A stretch of 64,000 nt of DNA from Kineothrix sp. IPX-CK (GTDB taxonomy: Bacteria; Bacillota; Clostridia; Lachnospirales; Lachnospiraceae): contig NZ_CP146256.1 in assembly GCF_039134705.1 (NCBI RefSeq), positions 434,001 through 498,000 on the forward strand, written 5' to 3'. Below, piece after piece: positions 1-9,288 of the stretch (position 1 is the first letter of the stretch; each line of letters opens with the position of its first letter). The notes below the pieces were generated by a model. The model worked only from the letters and a program-made list of their open reading frames with translations. It had not been told where the DNA came from and did no database searches. Made by a program: the position numbers and the translations under genes.

Positions 1-1
1 C

Positions 2-1027
2 ACGGGCCAGTACGCGAAAACCGCGCAGCCTATGAAGGAATATCGAAATAACCGCCAGCTCCCGGTAATGAGAAGTCCTCAGGGGAGCGTATCCGGCGTG
101 CTGCTTACCGTGTTCGGAAGTCTTGGTGCGGTGCTATCGTGGAGCTATGCGCTGGTGGCATATTCACTATCCTTTGTCGCGGTCAATCTGTTCGGAATAG
201 GAGCCATATCCATAGAGATACCGTTGGTGTTAGGCTGTATCTGCACGGCGGCAGCCGCAGCGGGCGGATTTTTGAGGCGCAGAGTGAAGAGATTTAAAAA
301 ATATGTAAAGGCTATGGGAGTGAAGGATTTTCATTCCATAGAGAGCCTTGCTAAGATAGTAGGAAAAAAGGACAAGTTTGTCATCAAGGACTTAAAGCGC
401 ATGATAAGGCGCCGGTGGTTTCGCGAGGGACATCTGGACCGTCAGGAGACCTGCTTCATGCTGACGGACGAATCCTATCAGATGTATCAGGATGCACAGA
501 AAGAGCTGGAACGCCGCAAGGAGGAGGAACAACGTCTTTCCAAGGAGAAGGAGCTGTTAGAGCAGGACCCGGTGAGAAAGCAGCTTATGATAACTGTGGA
601 AGAAGGAAAGGAATATATCAGGCGCATCAAGGCTGCTAACGACAGTATGCCGGATGAGGAGATTTCCGGCAAGCTTTTCCGTCTGGAGAGGATTTGTACC
701 CGTATTTTTGAGCATATAGAGCAGAACCCGGAGAAGCTGTCCGATATACGCAGGTTCATGAGCTACTATATGCCTACTACGCTTAAACTGGTGGAGGCAT
801 ATCAGGAATTCAGCGAGCAGCCGGTCCAGGGAGATAATATCACCACCGCGAAAAAAGAAATTGAAGAAATGCTGGACGATATAAACGGAGCCTTTGAAAA
901 GATGTTTGACAAGCTTTTTGAGGATGACGCGATGGATATTTCCACGGATATTTCCGTATTGTCTACTATGCTGGCACAAGAAGGGCTTTTAAAGGATGAA
1001 TTCAAAAAAGAGAATGAGGGAGAATAA
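2..1027 (+). CDS. XpaC-family membrane protein (5-bromo-4-chloroindolyl phosphate hydrolysis protein family), 5' end cut by window
   Basis: The reading frame is open to the window edge, so the first ATG (32) is probably internal and the N-terminus is missing. Counting from that ATG, two hydrophobic segments lie at about residues 20-50 and 58-80, followed by a charged, coiled-coil-rich cytoplasmic region with many Glu/Lys heptads. This matches the XpaC family, named for a phenotype on X-phos plates; its biochemical role is not known. The gene ends 11 nt before a TelA-family gene. XpaC and TelA are a recurrent pair in Firmicutes and are thought to act together at the membrane in toxic anion or envelope stress tolerance (family knowledge). 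No catalytic motif is visible. The family call is fairly secure; the function is not. Confidence 0.8.
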   Translation, partial: TGQYAKTAQPMKEYRNNRQLPVMRSPQGSVSGVLLTVFGSLGAVLSWSYALVAYSLSFVAVNLFGIGAISIEIPLVLGCICTAAAAAGGFLRRRVKRFKKYVKAMGVKDFHSIESLAKIVGKKDKFVIKDLKRMIRRRWFREGHLDRQETCFMLTDESYQMYQDAQKELERRKEEEQRLSKEKELLEQDPVRKQLMITVEEGKEYIRRIKAANDSMPDEEISGKLFRLERICTRIFEHIEQNPEKLSDIRRFMSYYMPTTLKLVEAYQEFSEQPVQGDNITTAKKEIEEMLDDINGAFEKMFDKLFEDDAMDISTDISVLSTMLAQEGLLKDEFKKENEGE

Positions 1028-1038
1028 AGGAGCAGATT

Positions 1039-2199
1039 ATGGTAATGGAAGAGAACAGAAATGATGTACCGGTTTTAACATTAAGTCCATTTGAAGATTT
1101 GGCGAAAGAACCGGCAGCGCCGGCAGTGATTCCGCCTTCCGGTGCGGAGAAGCAGGAACAGATCGAGGTTTTTGATGAGAGTACGTTTACGCCTGAAGAA
1201 CGCAGGATGGTGGACGATTTCGCTTCCAAGATCGATTTGAACAATTCTACTGTAATTTTGCAGTACGGAGCGGGATCCCAGAAGAAAATCGCGGATTTTT
1301 CCGAGACTGCGCTTTCCAACGTGCGCAGCAAGGATTTGGGAGAAATCGGAGAGCTTTTATCCAGCGTGGTATACGAGCTGAAAAAGTTCGACGAGGAGGA
1401 AGAAAAAGGCTTTCTCGGAGTGTTTAAAAAGGGCAGCAATAAAATTGCCTCTATGAAGAGCAAGTACGACAAGGCAGAAGTCAATATAGGCAAAATATGC
1501 GGTGTTTTAGAAGACCATCAGATCCAGCTTTTAAAAGATACGGCGATGCTTGATAAGATGTATGATCTGAACAAGAATTACTTTAAGGAGCTTTCGATGT
1601 ACATTCTGGCGGGCAAGAAAAAGCTCGGCAAAGTAAGGCAGGAGGAGCTTCCTGTTCTCATGGAGAGAGCTCAGGCGAGCAATCTGCCTGAGGATGCGCA
1701 GGCAGTGAACGATTTTGTGGCACAGTGCGACCGTTTCGAGAAGAAGATTCATGATCTGGAGCTGACCAGAATGGTATCCATCCAGATGGCTCCGCAGATC
1801 CGGCTGGTACAGAGCAACGATACGATCATGTCGGAAAAGATTCAGTCTACCCTCGTGAACACGATTCCTCTCTGGAAGAGTCAGATGGTGTTAGCGCTTG
1901 GCATTACCCATTCTTCTCAGGCGGCTCAGGCGCAGCGGGAGGTTACGGATATGACCAATGAGCTGCTTAAGAAAAATGCGGCGGTGCTGAAGGTGGCTAC
2001 GGTAGAAACGGCCAAGGAGGCGGAGAGAAGTATTGTGGATATCGAGACGCTGAAACAGACCAACGAGTCTTTGATCTCCACATTGGATGAGGTGGTAAGG
2101 ATTCAGGCGGAGGGACGCCAGAAGAGAAGAGAGGCGGAAGTGGAGCTTCAACGCATTGAAGGCGAGCTGAAGAATAGGCTGCTGCAGATGCAGGTGTAA
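1039..2199 (+). CDS. telA: Toxic anion resistance protein, TelA/KlaB family
   Basis: A 386-residue, almost wholly helical cytoplasmic protein with no membrane segment or signal peptide. It has the TelA arrangement: an acidic, proline-containing N-terminus (about 1-60) followed by a long coiled-coil body to the end. TelA/KlaB proteins were linked to tellurite resistance on plasmids, and chromosomal copies are linked to tolerance of cell-wall antimicrobials; the mechanism is unresolved. The start has an AAAGGAG ribosome-binding site and lies 11 nt after the XpaC-like gene, so the two are almost certainly co-transcribed. The next gene (radical SAM) begins 24 nt downstream on the same strand and may belong to the same transcript, though no functional link is evident. 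Confidence 0.85.
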   Translation: MVMEENRNDVPVLTLSPFEDLAKEPAAPAVIPPSGAEKQEQIEVFDESTFTPEERRMVDDFASKIDLNNSTVILQYGAGSQKKIADFSETALSNVRSKDLGEIGELLSSVVYELKKFDEEEEKGFLGVFKKGSNKIASMKSKYDKAEVNIGKICGVLEDHQIQLLKDTAMLDKMYDLNKNYFKELSMYILAGKKKLGKVRQEELPVLMERAQASNLPEDAQAVNDFVAQCDRFEKKIHDLELTRMVSIQMAPQIRLVQSNDTIMSEKIQSTLVNTIPLWKSQMVLALGITHSSQAAQAQREVTDMTNELLKKNAAVLKVATVETAKEAERSIVDIETLKQTNESLISTLDEVVRIQAEGRQKRREAEVELQRIEGELKNRLLQMQV

Positions 2200-2223
2200 A
2201 AGTCCATGGATGAGGCATAGTGC

Positions 2224-3123
2224 ATGATGGAATATATTCCGGCAAAAACGATCATAACCAAGACGAAGAACGGTGAATGGTTTGGTACGGATTATAATAT
2301 GAATATATATAAGGGCTGCTGTCATGGCTGTATTTACTGTGACAGCAGATCGGAATGCTACCATATTGAAGACTTTGACAAGGTGCGTGCCAAGGAAAAT
2401 GCGCTGCAGATAATCCGTGACGATTTGCGCCGCAAGGTGAAAAAGGGAGTGATAGGCACCGGGGCTATGAGCGACCCTTATAATCCTTTTGAAAAAGAAT
2501 TGTGTCTGACCAGACATGCGCTGGAACTCATTAACGTCTTCGAATTCGGGGTGGCTATCGCTACCAAGAGCCCCTTGCTCACTCGGGATATCGATATTTT
2601 AATGGATATAAGAGAGCATTCTCCGGTGCTTTGCAAGGTGACGATAACTACGGCGGACGATGAACTGGCGGCGAAGCTGGAGCCGGGAGCAGCCGTTTCC
2701 TCCAAGAGGTTTGAGGTGCTTTCGAGCTTGCGGGAGAACGGAATATTTGCCGGCATATTGCTTATGCCGGTTTTGCCTTTTCTGGAGGATAATGAAGAAA
2801 ATATTTTAAATATCGTTCATAGGGCAGCGCAGTGTTCTGTTAACTTTATCTATCCGGCCTTCGGGGTAACGCTCAGGCAGAATCAGAGAGATTATTATTA
2901 CCAAAAGCTAAATGAGCTGTTTCCCGAAGATAATCTGGTAGGAAAGTACAGAAAGCAGTACGGGGAATACTACGAGTGCCGGTCTCCCAGGTCATCCCGG
3001 CTTTATTCGGTATTCGCAGAGGAATGCGAGAAATATGGAATTCTTTATAAAATGAAGGATATCGTACACGTGTATAAGCGGAATTACGGAGAAAATCAAC
3101 TTAATTTTTTGGATATGATATAG
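2224..3123 (+). CDS. Radical SAM protein, SPL-family-like (Rv2578c type)
   Basis: A 299-residue protein. The motif C32-x3-C36-x2-C39 followed by DSRS is the radical SAM [4Fe-4S] site in the form found in proteins related to spore photoproduct lyase and Rv2578c. The rest has the expected partial TIM barrel, including a GTGAMSDPYNPFE segment near residue 80 and a hydrophobic strand AGILLMPVLPF near 178. Members cleave S-adenosylmethionine to a 5'-deoxyadenosyl radical; the substrate of this subgroup is unknown. It lacks the length and extra cysteine expected of true spore photoproduct lyase, so SplB is not assigned. It follows telA closely and is followed by about 115 nt of AT-rich spacer containing a possible -10 box (TATAAT, 3190-3195) for the next gene, without a good -35. 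Confidence 0.8.
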   Translation: MMEYIPAKTIITKTKNGEWFGTDYNMNIYKGCCHGCIYCDSRSECYHIEDFDKVRAKENALQIIRDDLRRKVKKGVIGTGAMSDPYNPFEKELCLTRHALELINVFEFGVAIATKSPLLTRDIDILMDIREHSPVLCKVTITTADDELAAKLEPGAAVSSKRFEVLSSLRENGIFAGILLMPVLPFLEDNEENILNIVHRAAQCSVNFIYPAFGVTLRQNQRDYYYQKLNELFPEDNLVGKYRKQYGEYYECRSPRSSRLYSVFAEECEKYGILYKMKDIVHVYKRNYGENQLNFLDMI

Positions 3124-3238
3124 AGCCTCTTAAATCTTAATAATTTATAAATATGTGAACCATTTTTATTCTCGACGTAACTAATTATGTATAATGGATA
3201 CATAAAAGGCCGGAGAGGGCTGTCCGAGGGGCAGAGTT

Positions 3239-4060
3239 GTGTTAAAAATGGAAATACATAAGATGCAGATTGAGGATGTGGTCAGGCCGGAGAAGAGAAG
3301 ACGTGCTCTGACGCAGGAAGAAAGAATCCGCAGAAAAAAGCGTAAGAGAAAAAGAAAATTAATCAGAATGGCGGCCATAGGCATGACTGCCGCATTATCC
3401 TTTGCCTTGATCGCAGGGGTTATCGCTCTTGTGCTCTTTGTATCCGGCGGGATCGGAAGACAGGAGAGCATACAGGCGGTGCTAAGTGAAGAAATTCGAA
3501 CCTTGAAGGATGGAAAGAAGGGCAAGTGGCAGGATTTCTACGCTGCCGAACTGGCTATGCCGGCGATGGACGTAGAGCTGCTTACTGTCAACGAGTTTTC
3601 CAGACCCGGAATCGCTTTGCCGGAGGTTAAGAATATTTTCATTCATTATACGGCGAATGCGGGAACAACGGCATTGCAGAATCGAAGCTATTTCGAATCC
3701 CTTGCTGAAACACATGAGCGTTCAGCAAGCGCTCATTTTATTATAAGCTGTGACGGAGAAGTGGTTCAGTGCATTCCCACTAAGGAGATTGCCTATGCGG
3801 TAATGAAGCGCAATTACGATTCTATCTCTATTGAATGCTGCTATGAAAGGGAGGACGGACAATTTACGGACCAGACCTATCAGTCGTTGATTGAGCTGAC
3901 GGCATGGCTTTTGCATAAATACGAGCTTGTGCCCGAGGATGTTCTTCGCCACTACGATGAAGGCGGTAAGTTATGTCCTAAATATTATGTGGAAAACGAA
4001 GGAGCGTGGGACAAATTTCTTGTGGATTTGAGCCAATATATGGAACAGGCTGCTGAATGA
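3239..4060 (+). CDS. Membrane-anchored N-acetylmuramoyl-L-alanine amidase (Amidase_2 fold)
   Basis: A 273-residue protein with a very basic cytoplasmic N-terminus (about 17-40), one transmembrane helix (about 44-68) and an extracytoplasmic Amidase_2/PGRP domain. Probable zinc ligands are H136 (in FIHYT), H238 (RHYDEGGK) and C246 (LCP). The enzyme should cut the bond between muramic acid and L-alanine in peptidoglycan; such proteins serve wall turnover, germination or cell separation. The start is taken as GTG at 3239 because the GAGGGGC ribosome-binding site lies about 7 nt before it; the ATG at 3248 would be too far. The stop lies 37 nt before the first YjbQ gene on the same strand, so co-transcription is likely, with no obvious functional link. 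Confidence 0.8.
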   Translation: MLKMEIHKMQIEDVVRPEKRRRALTQEERIRRKKRKRKRKLIRMAAIGMTAALSFALIAGVIALVLFVSGGIGRQESIQAVLSEEIRTLKDGKKGKWQDFYAAELAMPAMDVELLTVNEFSRPGIALPEVKNIFIHYTANAGTTALQNRSYFESLAETHERSASAHFIISCDGEVVQCIPTKEIAYAVMKRNYDSISIECCYEREDGQFTDQTYQSLIELTAWLLHKYELVPEDVLRHYDEGGKLCPKYYVENEGAWDKFLVDLSQYMEQAAE

Positions 4061-4097
4061 GGCGATGCGGCTTCACCACCGTAGGGAGGATATGGAT

Positions 4098-4514
4098 ATG
4101 AAATCTTTTAGAAAAGAGCTGCATTTTAATTTTCCTTCGAGGAGAGGACTTCAGAATATTACGGGAGAGGTGCAGCGGGCAATCGATGAAAGCGGGATTA
4201 AGGAAGGACTTGTGCTGGTAAATGCCATGAATATTACTGCGAGCGTGTTCATCAATGACGACGAAAGCGGACTGCATCACGACTATGAGGTATGGCTCGA
4301 GAAGCTGGCACCGGAGAAGCCTTACGGCCAATATAATCACAATGGTTATGAGGACAATGCGGATGCCCATTTGAAGCGCACGATCATGGGACGCGAGACA
4401 GTATGTGCCATTACTGGAGGGAAGCTCGATTTCGGTACGTGGGAACAGATTTTTTATTTTGAATTCGATGGGAAACGGAACAAGCGGGTGCTTATTAAGG
4501 TTATTGGTGAATAG
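4098..4514 (+). CDS. YjbQ/UPF0047 family protein, first tandem copy (variant subtype)
   Basis: A small YjbQ-type protein of about 138 residues. The start at 4098 is chosen because AGGGAGG (4083-4089) sits 8 nt upstream; ATGs at 4065 and 4092 are badly placed. It carries the family signature in variant form: [10 protein letters not shown] where the next gene has [20 protein letters not shown] where that gene has GNSAAHLKA, and a conserved [13 protein letters not shown] end. E. coli YjbQ shows weak thiamin phosphate synthase activity in vitro, and the family is a metal-binding trimer of uncertain role. Replacement of the HTTA histidine suggests different chemistry or a partner role. The second copy starts 18 nt later. 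Confidence 0.85.
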   Translation: MKSFRKELHFNFPSRRGLQNITGEVQRAIDESGIKEGLVLVNAMNITASVFINDDESGLHHDYEVWLEKLAPEKPYGQYNHNGYEDNADAHLKRTIMGRETVCAITGGKLDFGTWEQIFYFEFDGKRNKRVLIKVIGE

Positions 4515-4532
4515 TGAAAGCAGGAGGCATGT

Positions 4533-4937
4533 ATGGGAAAGATATATGAGATTCCGGTGCGGACAAGTGCACATACGCAGATGATAGATATCACCGGAGA
4601 GGTGAAGAAACTTGTGGCCGGAAGCGGGGTAAAGAGCGGCATATGTATGATTTATGTACCCCACACTACAGCGGCGGTCACAATTAATGAAAATGCCGAT
4701 CCGGACGTGGTGCGGGACTTTACTATGGAAATCGATAAGATCGTTCCCTGGGAGGATGGATATCGTCACATGGAAGGGAATTCGGCAGCCCATTTGAAAG
4801 CCAGCATGATGGGATTTTCGGAGTTAGTAATAATAGAGAACGGTAATCTTCTTCTGGGAACGTGGCAGGGAATTTATTTCCTGGAATATGACGGAGCAAG
4901 AAACAGAAAAGTGTATGTGAAATTAATGGAAGGATAA
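4533..4937 (+). CDS. YjbQ/UPF0047 family protein, second tandem copy (canonical)
   Basis: A 134-residue protein with all the canonical YjbQ motifs: VPHTTAAVTINENAD (about 43-57), HMEGNSAAHLKAS (about 78-91) and GTWQGIYFLEYDG (about 111-123). The histidines of these motifs form the putative metal or active site in family structures. An AGGAGG ribosome-binding site precedes the ATG. Together with the upstream gene it makes a tandem pair of diverged paralogs, about 30 percent identical by eye. The GH31 gene begins 10 nt after its stop, so at least three genes share a transcript. Physiological function is unproven. Confidence 0.88.
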   Translation: MGKIYEIPVRTSAHTQMIDITGEVKKLVAGSGVKSGICMIYVPHTTAAVTINENADPDVVRDFTMEIDKIVPWEDGYRHMEGNSAAHLKASMMGFSELVIIENGNLLLGTWQGIYFLEYDGARNRKVYVKLMEG

Positions 4938-4947
4938 TATTGCACAA

Positions 4948-6987
4948 ATGACAGATAAGTTTATTTTCGGAAGACCATTGGATACGGAGGCGGTAATACT
5001 TGGCGGTCTGGAACCGGCCGATGCCGCCCTTTTAGAAAAGTTTTTTCACATGAGTGAAAAGGAAATTGAAGGCGGAGAAGGCCTTCTTTTTACTTGCAAA
5101 ATGGAGAGAGAGGACATCGTCTACGGTCTGGGAGAAAATGTCAGGGGAATCAATAAGCGGGGATGGATATATGAAAGCAAATGCAGCGATGATCCGTTCC
5201 ATAGGGAGGATACGCGCTCGCTCTATGGAGCCCATAACTTTCTTATTGTGGCCGGAGGGCGAAAAAGCTTCGGGGTATTTGTGGATCATCCGGGCAAGAT
5301 AGTCTTTGATGTGGGCTATACGAAGCTGGAAGAGCTTGTGATTTCCATTCCTGATAAGAATGTTTGTCTTTATATCATAGAAGCAGGTTCGCCGGAAGAA
5401 ATTGTAAAGGAATTCCGAGAGCTGGTGGGAAGCAGCTACATTCCTCCCAAGTGGGCATTCGGTTATGGACAAAGCCGCTGGAGCTATATGACGGAGGATG
5501 AGGTACGCGAGGTGGCGGCCCGGCATAGGGAAAACGGTATTCCGCTGGATAGCATTTACCTGGATATAGACTACATGGAGCGTTATAAGGATTTCACGGT
5601 AAACGAGGAAAGATTCCCGGATCTTCAGGGTTTAGTGGAGGAAATGAAAGCTCAGGGTATCCATCTCGTTCCGATTATCGACGCCGGAGTGAAAATTGAG
5701 GAAGGTTATGAGGTATATGAGGAAGGTGTGGAGAAGGGATATTTCTGCAGGACGCAGGACGGCAGAAACTTTGTGGCGGGAGTATGGCCCGGAAGGGTGC
5801 ATTTTCCGGATATGTTAAAGGAGGATGCACGCAGATGGTTCGGCGGAAAGTACAAGTTTCTTCTGGATAAGGGGATCGACGGCTTTTGGAACGATATGAA
5901 CGAACCGGCGATTTTCTATTCGGAAGAGCGTTTGCAGGAAGTATTCGAAGAGATTGAGGAGTATAAGAATAAGAATCTGGATATTCAATCCTTCTTCGCG
6001 TTTAAGGATATTGTCGCCGGACTTAATAACAATGAGAACGACTATACGCGTTTTTACCATGAATATCACGGCGAAAAGATTCGTCACGATAGGGTGCACA
6101 ATTTATATGGCTTCAATATGACAAAGGCGGCGGGGGAAGCCTTCGAAGAGCTGTGTCCTGATAAAAGGATTCTGATGTATTCCCGTTCTTCCTATATCGG
6201 CATGCACCGTTACGGAGGAATATGGATGGGAGACAATCTTTCCTGGTGGTCGCACCTGCTTCTGAACATTCGTATGCTGCCCTCCTTAAATATGTGCGGA
6301 TTCCTTTATACCGGCGCGGATATTGGAGGCTTCGGTGCGGATACCACAGAGGATTTGATGCTTAGATGGCTGGAATTCGGTATTTTTACACCTTTGATGC
6401 GGAATCATTCCGCGATGGGAACGAGACGGCAGGAAATATATCGTTTTGAAAATACGGAAGCCTTTCGAAATATTATCGGACTTCGTTATGGATTTCTTCC
6501 CTATATTTACAGTGAATTTATGAAAGCATCTTTGTCGGACGGCATGTACTGCAAGCCGTTATCCTTTGTTTATCCTCAGGATGAACAGGCGAAACGGGTG
6601 GAGGATCAGCTGATGATCGGAGAGAGTGTGATGATCGCTCCGGTTTATGAGCAGAATGCTGACGGCAGATATGTGTATTTGCCAGAGAGCATGAAAATGG
6701 TTCGGTTTAGGTCGCTGAGGGACAGAGAGGAAATTGTCCTTGAAAAGGGGCATCATTATATAGATGTGGCTTTGGAAGAAGTCGTACTGTTTATCCGCAG
6801 GAACCATATTCTTCCGGTTGCGGAAGAAGGCGGTCAATGTGTGGAGGAGGTCGACTTTAAGAATTTGACGCTGCTCAGCTTTGCGGATGAGGAGACGCAA
6901 TATATCTATTATGATGACGACGGCTACGGGAAGGACTATAAAAATACCGGAAATTACACGGTTCTTAAGGTAAGTCCGGAGAAATAG
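4948..6987 (+). CDS. Alpha-glucosidase-type glycoside hydrolase, family GH31
   Basis: A 679-residue cytoplasmic enzyme without a signal peptide. The GH31 catalytic nucleophile is D316 in GFWNDMNEP, and the general acid/base is D429 in GGIWMGDNLSWW; both signature regions are intact. An N-terminal beta-sandwich (about 1-160) precedes the (beta/alpha)8 barrel, and C-terminal beta domains follow from about 560. Expected activity is retaining hydrolysis of alpha-linked glucosides or xylosides, most probably intracellular oligosaccharides; exact specificity cannot be read from sequence. It is the last gene of its transcript, ending just before a 14-bp terminator hairpin. Confidence 0.93.
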   Translation: MTDKFIFGRPLDTEAVILGGLEPADAALLEKFFHMSEKEIEGGEGLLFTCKMEREDIVYGLGENVRGINKRGWIYESKCSDDPFHREDTRSLYGAHNFLIVAGGRKSFGVFVDHPGKIVFDVGYTKLEELVISIPDKNVCLYIIEAGSPEEIVKEFRELVGSSYIPPKWAFGYGQSRWSYMTEDEVREVAARHRENGIPLDSIYLDIDYMERYKDFTVNEERFPDLQGLVEEMKAQGIHLVPIIDAGVKIEEGYEVYEEGVEKGYFCRTQDGRNFVAGVWPGRVHFPDMLKEDARRWFGGKYKFLLDKGIDGFWNDMNEPAIFYSEERLQEVFEEIEEYKNKNLDIQSFFAFKDIVAGLNNNENDYTRFYHEYHGEKIRHDRVHNLYGFNMTKAAGEAFEELCPDKRILMYSRSSYIGMHRYGGIWMGDNLSWWSHLLLNIRMLPSLNMCGFLYTGADIGGFGADTTEDLMLRWLEFGIFTPLMRNHSAMGTRRQEIYRFENTEAFRNIIGLRYGFLPYIYSEFMKASLSDGMYCKPLSFVYPQDEQAKRVEDQLMIGESVMIAPVYEQNADGRYVYLPESMKMVRFRSLRDREEIVLEKGHHYIDVALEEVVLFIRRNHILPVAEEGGQCVEEVDFKNLTLLSFADEETQYIYYDDDGYGKDYKNTGNYTVLKVSPEK

Positions 6988-6991
6988 AAAT

Positions 6992-7033
6992 AAGCTGCGG
7001 TACTTGTATATGATAAGTACCGCAGCTTTTTTT
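6992..7033. terminator. Bidirectional rho-independent terminator
   Basis: A perfect 14-bp stem (AAGCTGCGGTACTT, 6992-7005, with its complement 7015-7028), 9-nt loop and a T-run to 7033 on the plus strand. A-residues on the left arm give a shorter U-run for minus-strand transcripts. It separates the convergent GH31 and DUF4097 genes. Confidence 0.93.
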
Positions 7034-7073
7034 ATGATTATCTACTGGATCTATAAGCTTGCGGGTTTACAGA

Positions 7074-8261
7074 TTATAAGCCGCTTATGTCGATATTACC
7101 GGACCCGCAGGAGACTTTGATATTCTTTTGCAAGTCCGGAGAGGAAAGCGGTTTATACTTTGCGCCCATATCCTGCTCTTCGATTTTAATGGTGCCGTAT
7201 TCTGTAAATAAATCATAGGAATAGTCGGCAGCAGGGGAGGAGAAGCGCAGGGAAACGTTTCCATATTCATTATCTGCTGTTAAGATATGGAAGGCAGCAT
7301 CCTTCATGTATAGAGATCCGGATCCCATCGTAATATCCGTATTTCCGGATATGGTAATCCGCTCCGCGTTGTTTTCGCCGTATTCGATATCTGCAATGAA
7401 ATTGTTTGCCGTTATATCCGCTATGGTAAGGTCACCCGTATTTATTTTTACGGAGAGAGAATCGGTATCTATGGAGCTTAACTGTAGGTCACCGTAATCG
7501 ATCACTGTTTCAAAGATACCGGAAGCGATATTCTTTATATTCAGGCTGCCGGTATTTACTTTCATGGTAATGGCAGAAGCGTCGATGGCGCTTAGCGCTG
7601 CGTCTCCGTAATCAGTGGTTACTGTCAGGGTATCTGTAGTTATATTGTCCATATTCAAATCGCCGGTGTTTATGTTCAGCCCGATGACAGGAGCACTGAC
7701 ATCGGTCAGGCTTACATCACCGTAATCCATATATAAGGAAACGGAAGAAGCATTTAAAGCCGAAAGATTAGTGTTTCCACAGTCATTGCTGATCGAAACA
7801 TTGCTCAATTCGGTGTTGTCTGGAATATAAACGGTAATGGATTCGTTTTCCCGTACGTTGCTGCTTCGAATACCTGAGAAGCCGATAAACATGTAGTTGG
7901 AGGAAGAGGCTGTATTACTCGCTTGATCTACATACAGCGTACCGTCTTTTATTTCATAGGACAAAGGATGATTCGCGGCCGTTTTATAAGAAATCTTGAA
8001 GTGATCGGATTCTTTGATTTCTACATTGGCATAGGAAGCGCTCATATCAATACTTTGAAAAGCGTCCAGTTCGCTATCTATTGTCTCCAAAATGTCAGTT
8101 TCCTTCAGCTTTGTCTGGTTCCAGGTATATACCTGGAAGCCATCCCGGTTTATGCCGATACCGATAACGCTTTCGCCGAGAAAAAAGCCTGTAAAATATA
8201 AAATGATGCCCAGACCGATAAAAGCAGCACATACAGCAAGAAATTTATTTGTTTTGCTCAT
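7074..8261 (-). CDS. DUF4097-family beta-helix membrane-anchored protein
   Basis: A 395-residue protein with one N-terminal transmembrane segment (about 8-28) and a long repetitive beta-rich body. Short repeats alternate phrases of the type YGDxxLS and xNTGDLxIxN, the signature of DUF4097/DUF4098 right-handed beta-helix proteins. The start is ATG 8261 because AAGGAGG lies just upstream; an in-frame TTG at 8282 has no such site. It overlaps the DUF1700 gene by 17 nt and is the last of a PadR-DUF1700-DUF4097 operon. In Firmicutes these are thought to act as envelope-stress or membrane-associated modules controlled by PadR repressors; the molecular role is unknown. Confidence 0.88.
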   Translation of the reverse strand: MSKTNKFLAVCAAFIGLGIILYFTGFFLGESVIGIGINRDGFQVYTWNQTKLKETDILETIDSELDAFQSIDMSASYANVEIKESDHFKISYKTAANHPLSYEIKDGTLYVDQASNTASSSNYMFIGFSGIRSSNVRENESITVYIPDNTELSNVSISNDCGNTNLSALNASSVSLYMDYGDVSLTDVSAPVIGLNINTGDLNMDNITTDTLTVTTDYGDAALSAIDASAITMKVNTGSLNIKNIASGIFETVIDYGDLQLSSIDTDSLSVKINTGDLTIADITANNFIADIEYGENNAERITISGNTDITMGSGSLYMKDAAFHILTADNEYGNVSLRFSSPAADYSYDLFTEYGTIKIEEQDMGAKYKPLSSPDLQKNIKVSCGSGNIDISGL

Positions 8262-8844
8262 TTTTTCTTCCTCCTTTTTCAATGAGATGTCCGAAGAAAC
8301 GTACCATGCCGGTAAGGAACCATTGGCAGAAGCGTATCATGCCGAAGGTCAGCAGCATGCCGATTCCCATAGAGACAAGGCCGGCTCCCAGGCAGCTGAG
8401 GAAGGCAGGGAAATTGACGGTGATCACGGTGAATCCGGCGACGATGCAAAAAGGGCCGGAAATGGTAAGCACGATGCCTGCAAAGATAAAGCACACTATG
8501 ATTGCCAGTATACAAAAAACAAAGGCGATGATCATTACGGCGAAGGCCAGAGCCAGAGGAAGAGCCAGAGGTGCCGCACATACGGCGAGGACACCCACCC
8601 AAACGGCATTTAAGCCTCTTTTTACGTCCTTGACCGGAGCTGATGCGTTTTTGCGAACGATTTCGGCTATGATTTGTTCTGCTGCGAATTCCGGTGTGCC
8701 CAGATTCTCAATTACCTGAGCCTCCTCTTCGGCGCCTGCATCGGAAAAATATTCTTCAAAATAATCCACGGCCCTTTCAAAGTCCTCTTTTGGAAGACGA
8801 CGCAATTGTTTCCTTAAGGACTGCATGTATTCCACTTTATTCAT
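8245..8844 (-). CDS. DUF1700-family membrane protein
   Basis: A 199-residue protein from ATG 8844, chosen for its GGGAGG ribosome-binding site. The N-terminal soluble domain (about 1-75) carries the DUF1700 pattern MNKVEYMQSLRKQLRRLP ... DYFEEYF ... NLGTPEFAAEQI. Several hydrophobic helices (about 95-185) follow, then a basic tail. The soluble part resembles the HAAS (anti-sigma-like) alpha-helical domain. It overlaps the upstream padR by 8 nt and the downstream DUF4097 gene by 17 nt, so all three are probably translationally coupled. The function is probably sensory or scaffolding at the membrane, inferred only from operon context. Confidence 0.88.
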   Translation of the reverse strand: MNKVEYMQSLRKQLRRLPKEDFERAVDYFEEYFSDAGAEEEAQVIENLGTPEFAAEQIIAEIVRKNASAPVKDVKRGLNAVWVGVLAVCAAPLALPLALAFAVMIIAFVFCILAIIVCFIFAGIVLTISGPFCIVAGFTVITVNFPAFLSCLGAGLVSMGIGMLLTFGMIRFCQWFLTGMVRFFGHLIEKGGRKNEQNK

Positions 8845-9178
8845 TTTTGTTTCCTCCCTCTTGGAAAGTCTTTTTCTCATTTATGATTTCTTCTATGGCG
8901 GCAATATGTTGCTGCCACTCGTTTTTCAGGTATTGCCATTGGTTTTCTCCTGCCTCGGTTATACGGTAATATTTGCGGTTGCGGCCCTGGAAGGGCTGGT
9001 CATAGGTAATGACGAAATCGTTGTCAGAAAGGCGGCGGAGGATGGGGTAAAGCGTAGAATCCTTCATATTTGATACGCTTTTTAGTTGCTGACTGATCTG
9101 GTAACCGTAGCTGTCTTGCTGCCGGACGATAGAGAGGAGGAGAAAGTCCAGCAAGGGGGAGCTGATCGGGTATATCAT
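8837..9178 (-). CDS. PadR-family transcriptional repressor
   Basis: A 113-residue winged-helix protein with the PadR signature: LLDFLLLSIVRQQDSYGYQI, then STLYPILRRL as recognition region, then RKYYRITEAGE as the wing. The start is ATG 9178 with AAAGGAG upstream; the longer open frame to 9247 is not supported. PadR proteins are dimeric repressors released by phenolics, antibiotics or envelope stress. It is first in an overlapping three-gene operon and probably represses its own promoter, which holds a near-palindrome (9291-9310). An IS element lies directly upstream of the promoter. Confidence 0.92.
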   Translation of the reverse strand: MIYPISSPLLDFLLLSIVRQQDSYGYQISQQLKSVSNMKDSTLYPILRRLSDNDFVITYDQPFQGRNRKYYRITEAGENQWQYLKNEWQQHIAAIEEIINEKKTFQEGGNKNE

Positions 9179-9288
9179 ATGAACTCCTTTCTTCGGTATG
9201 GATTTTAGATATGCACTCGAAATTGCAAAGGTGCTGGAAAAAGCCAAGACTGATAACTTTATTTTTTGTATATGTAATTATTATGCAT

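Noticed and set aside
2224..3123. Radical SAM protein as spore photoproduct lyase SplB
   Set aside because: It has the radical SAM cysteines but is shorter, and the extra catalytic cysteine of SplB cannot be identified.
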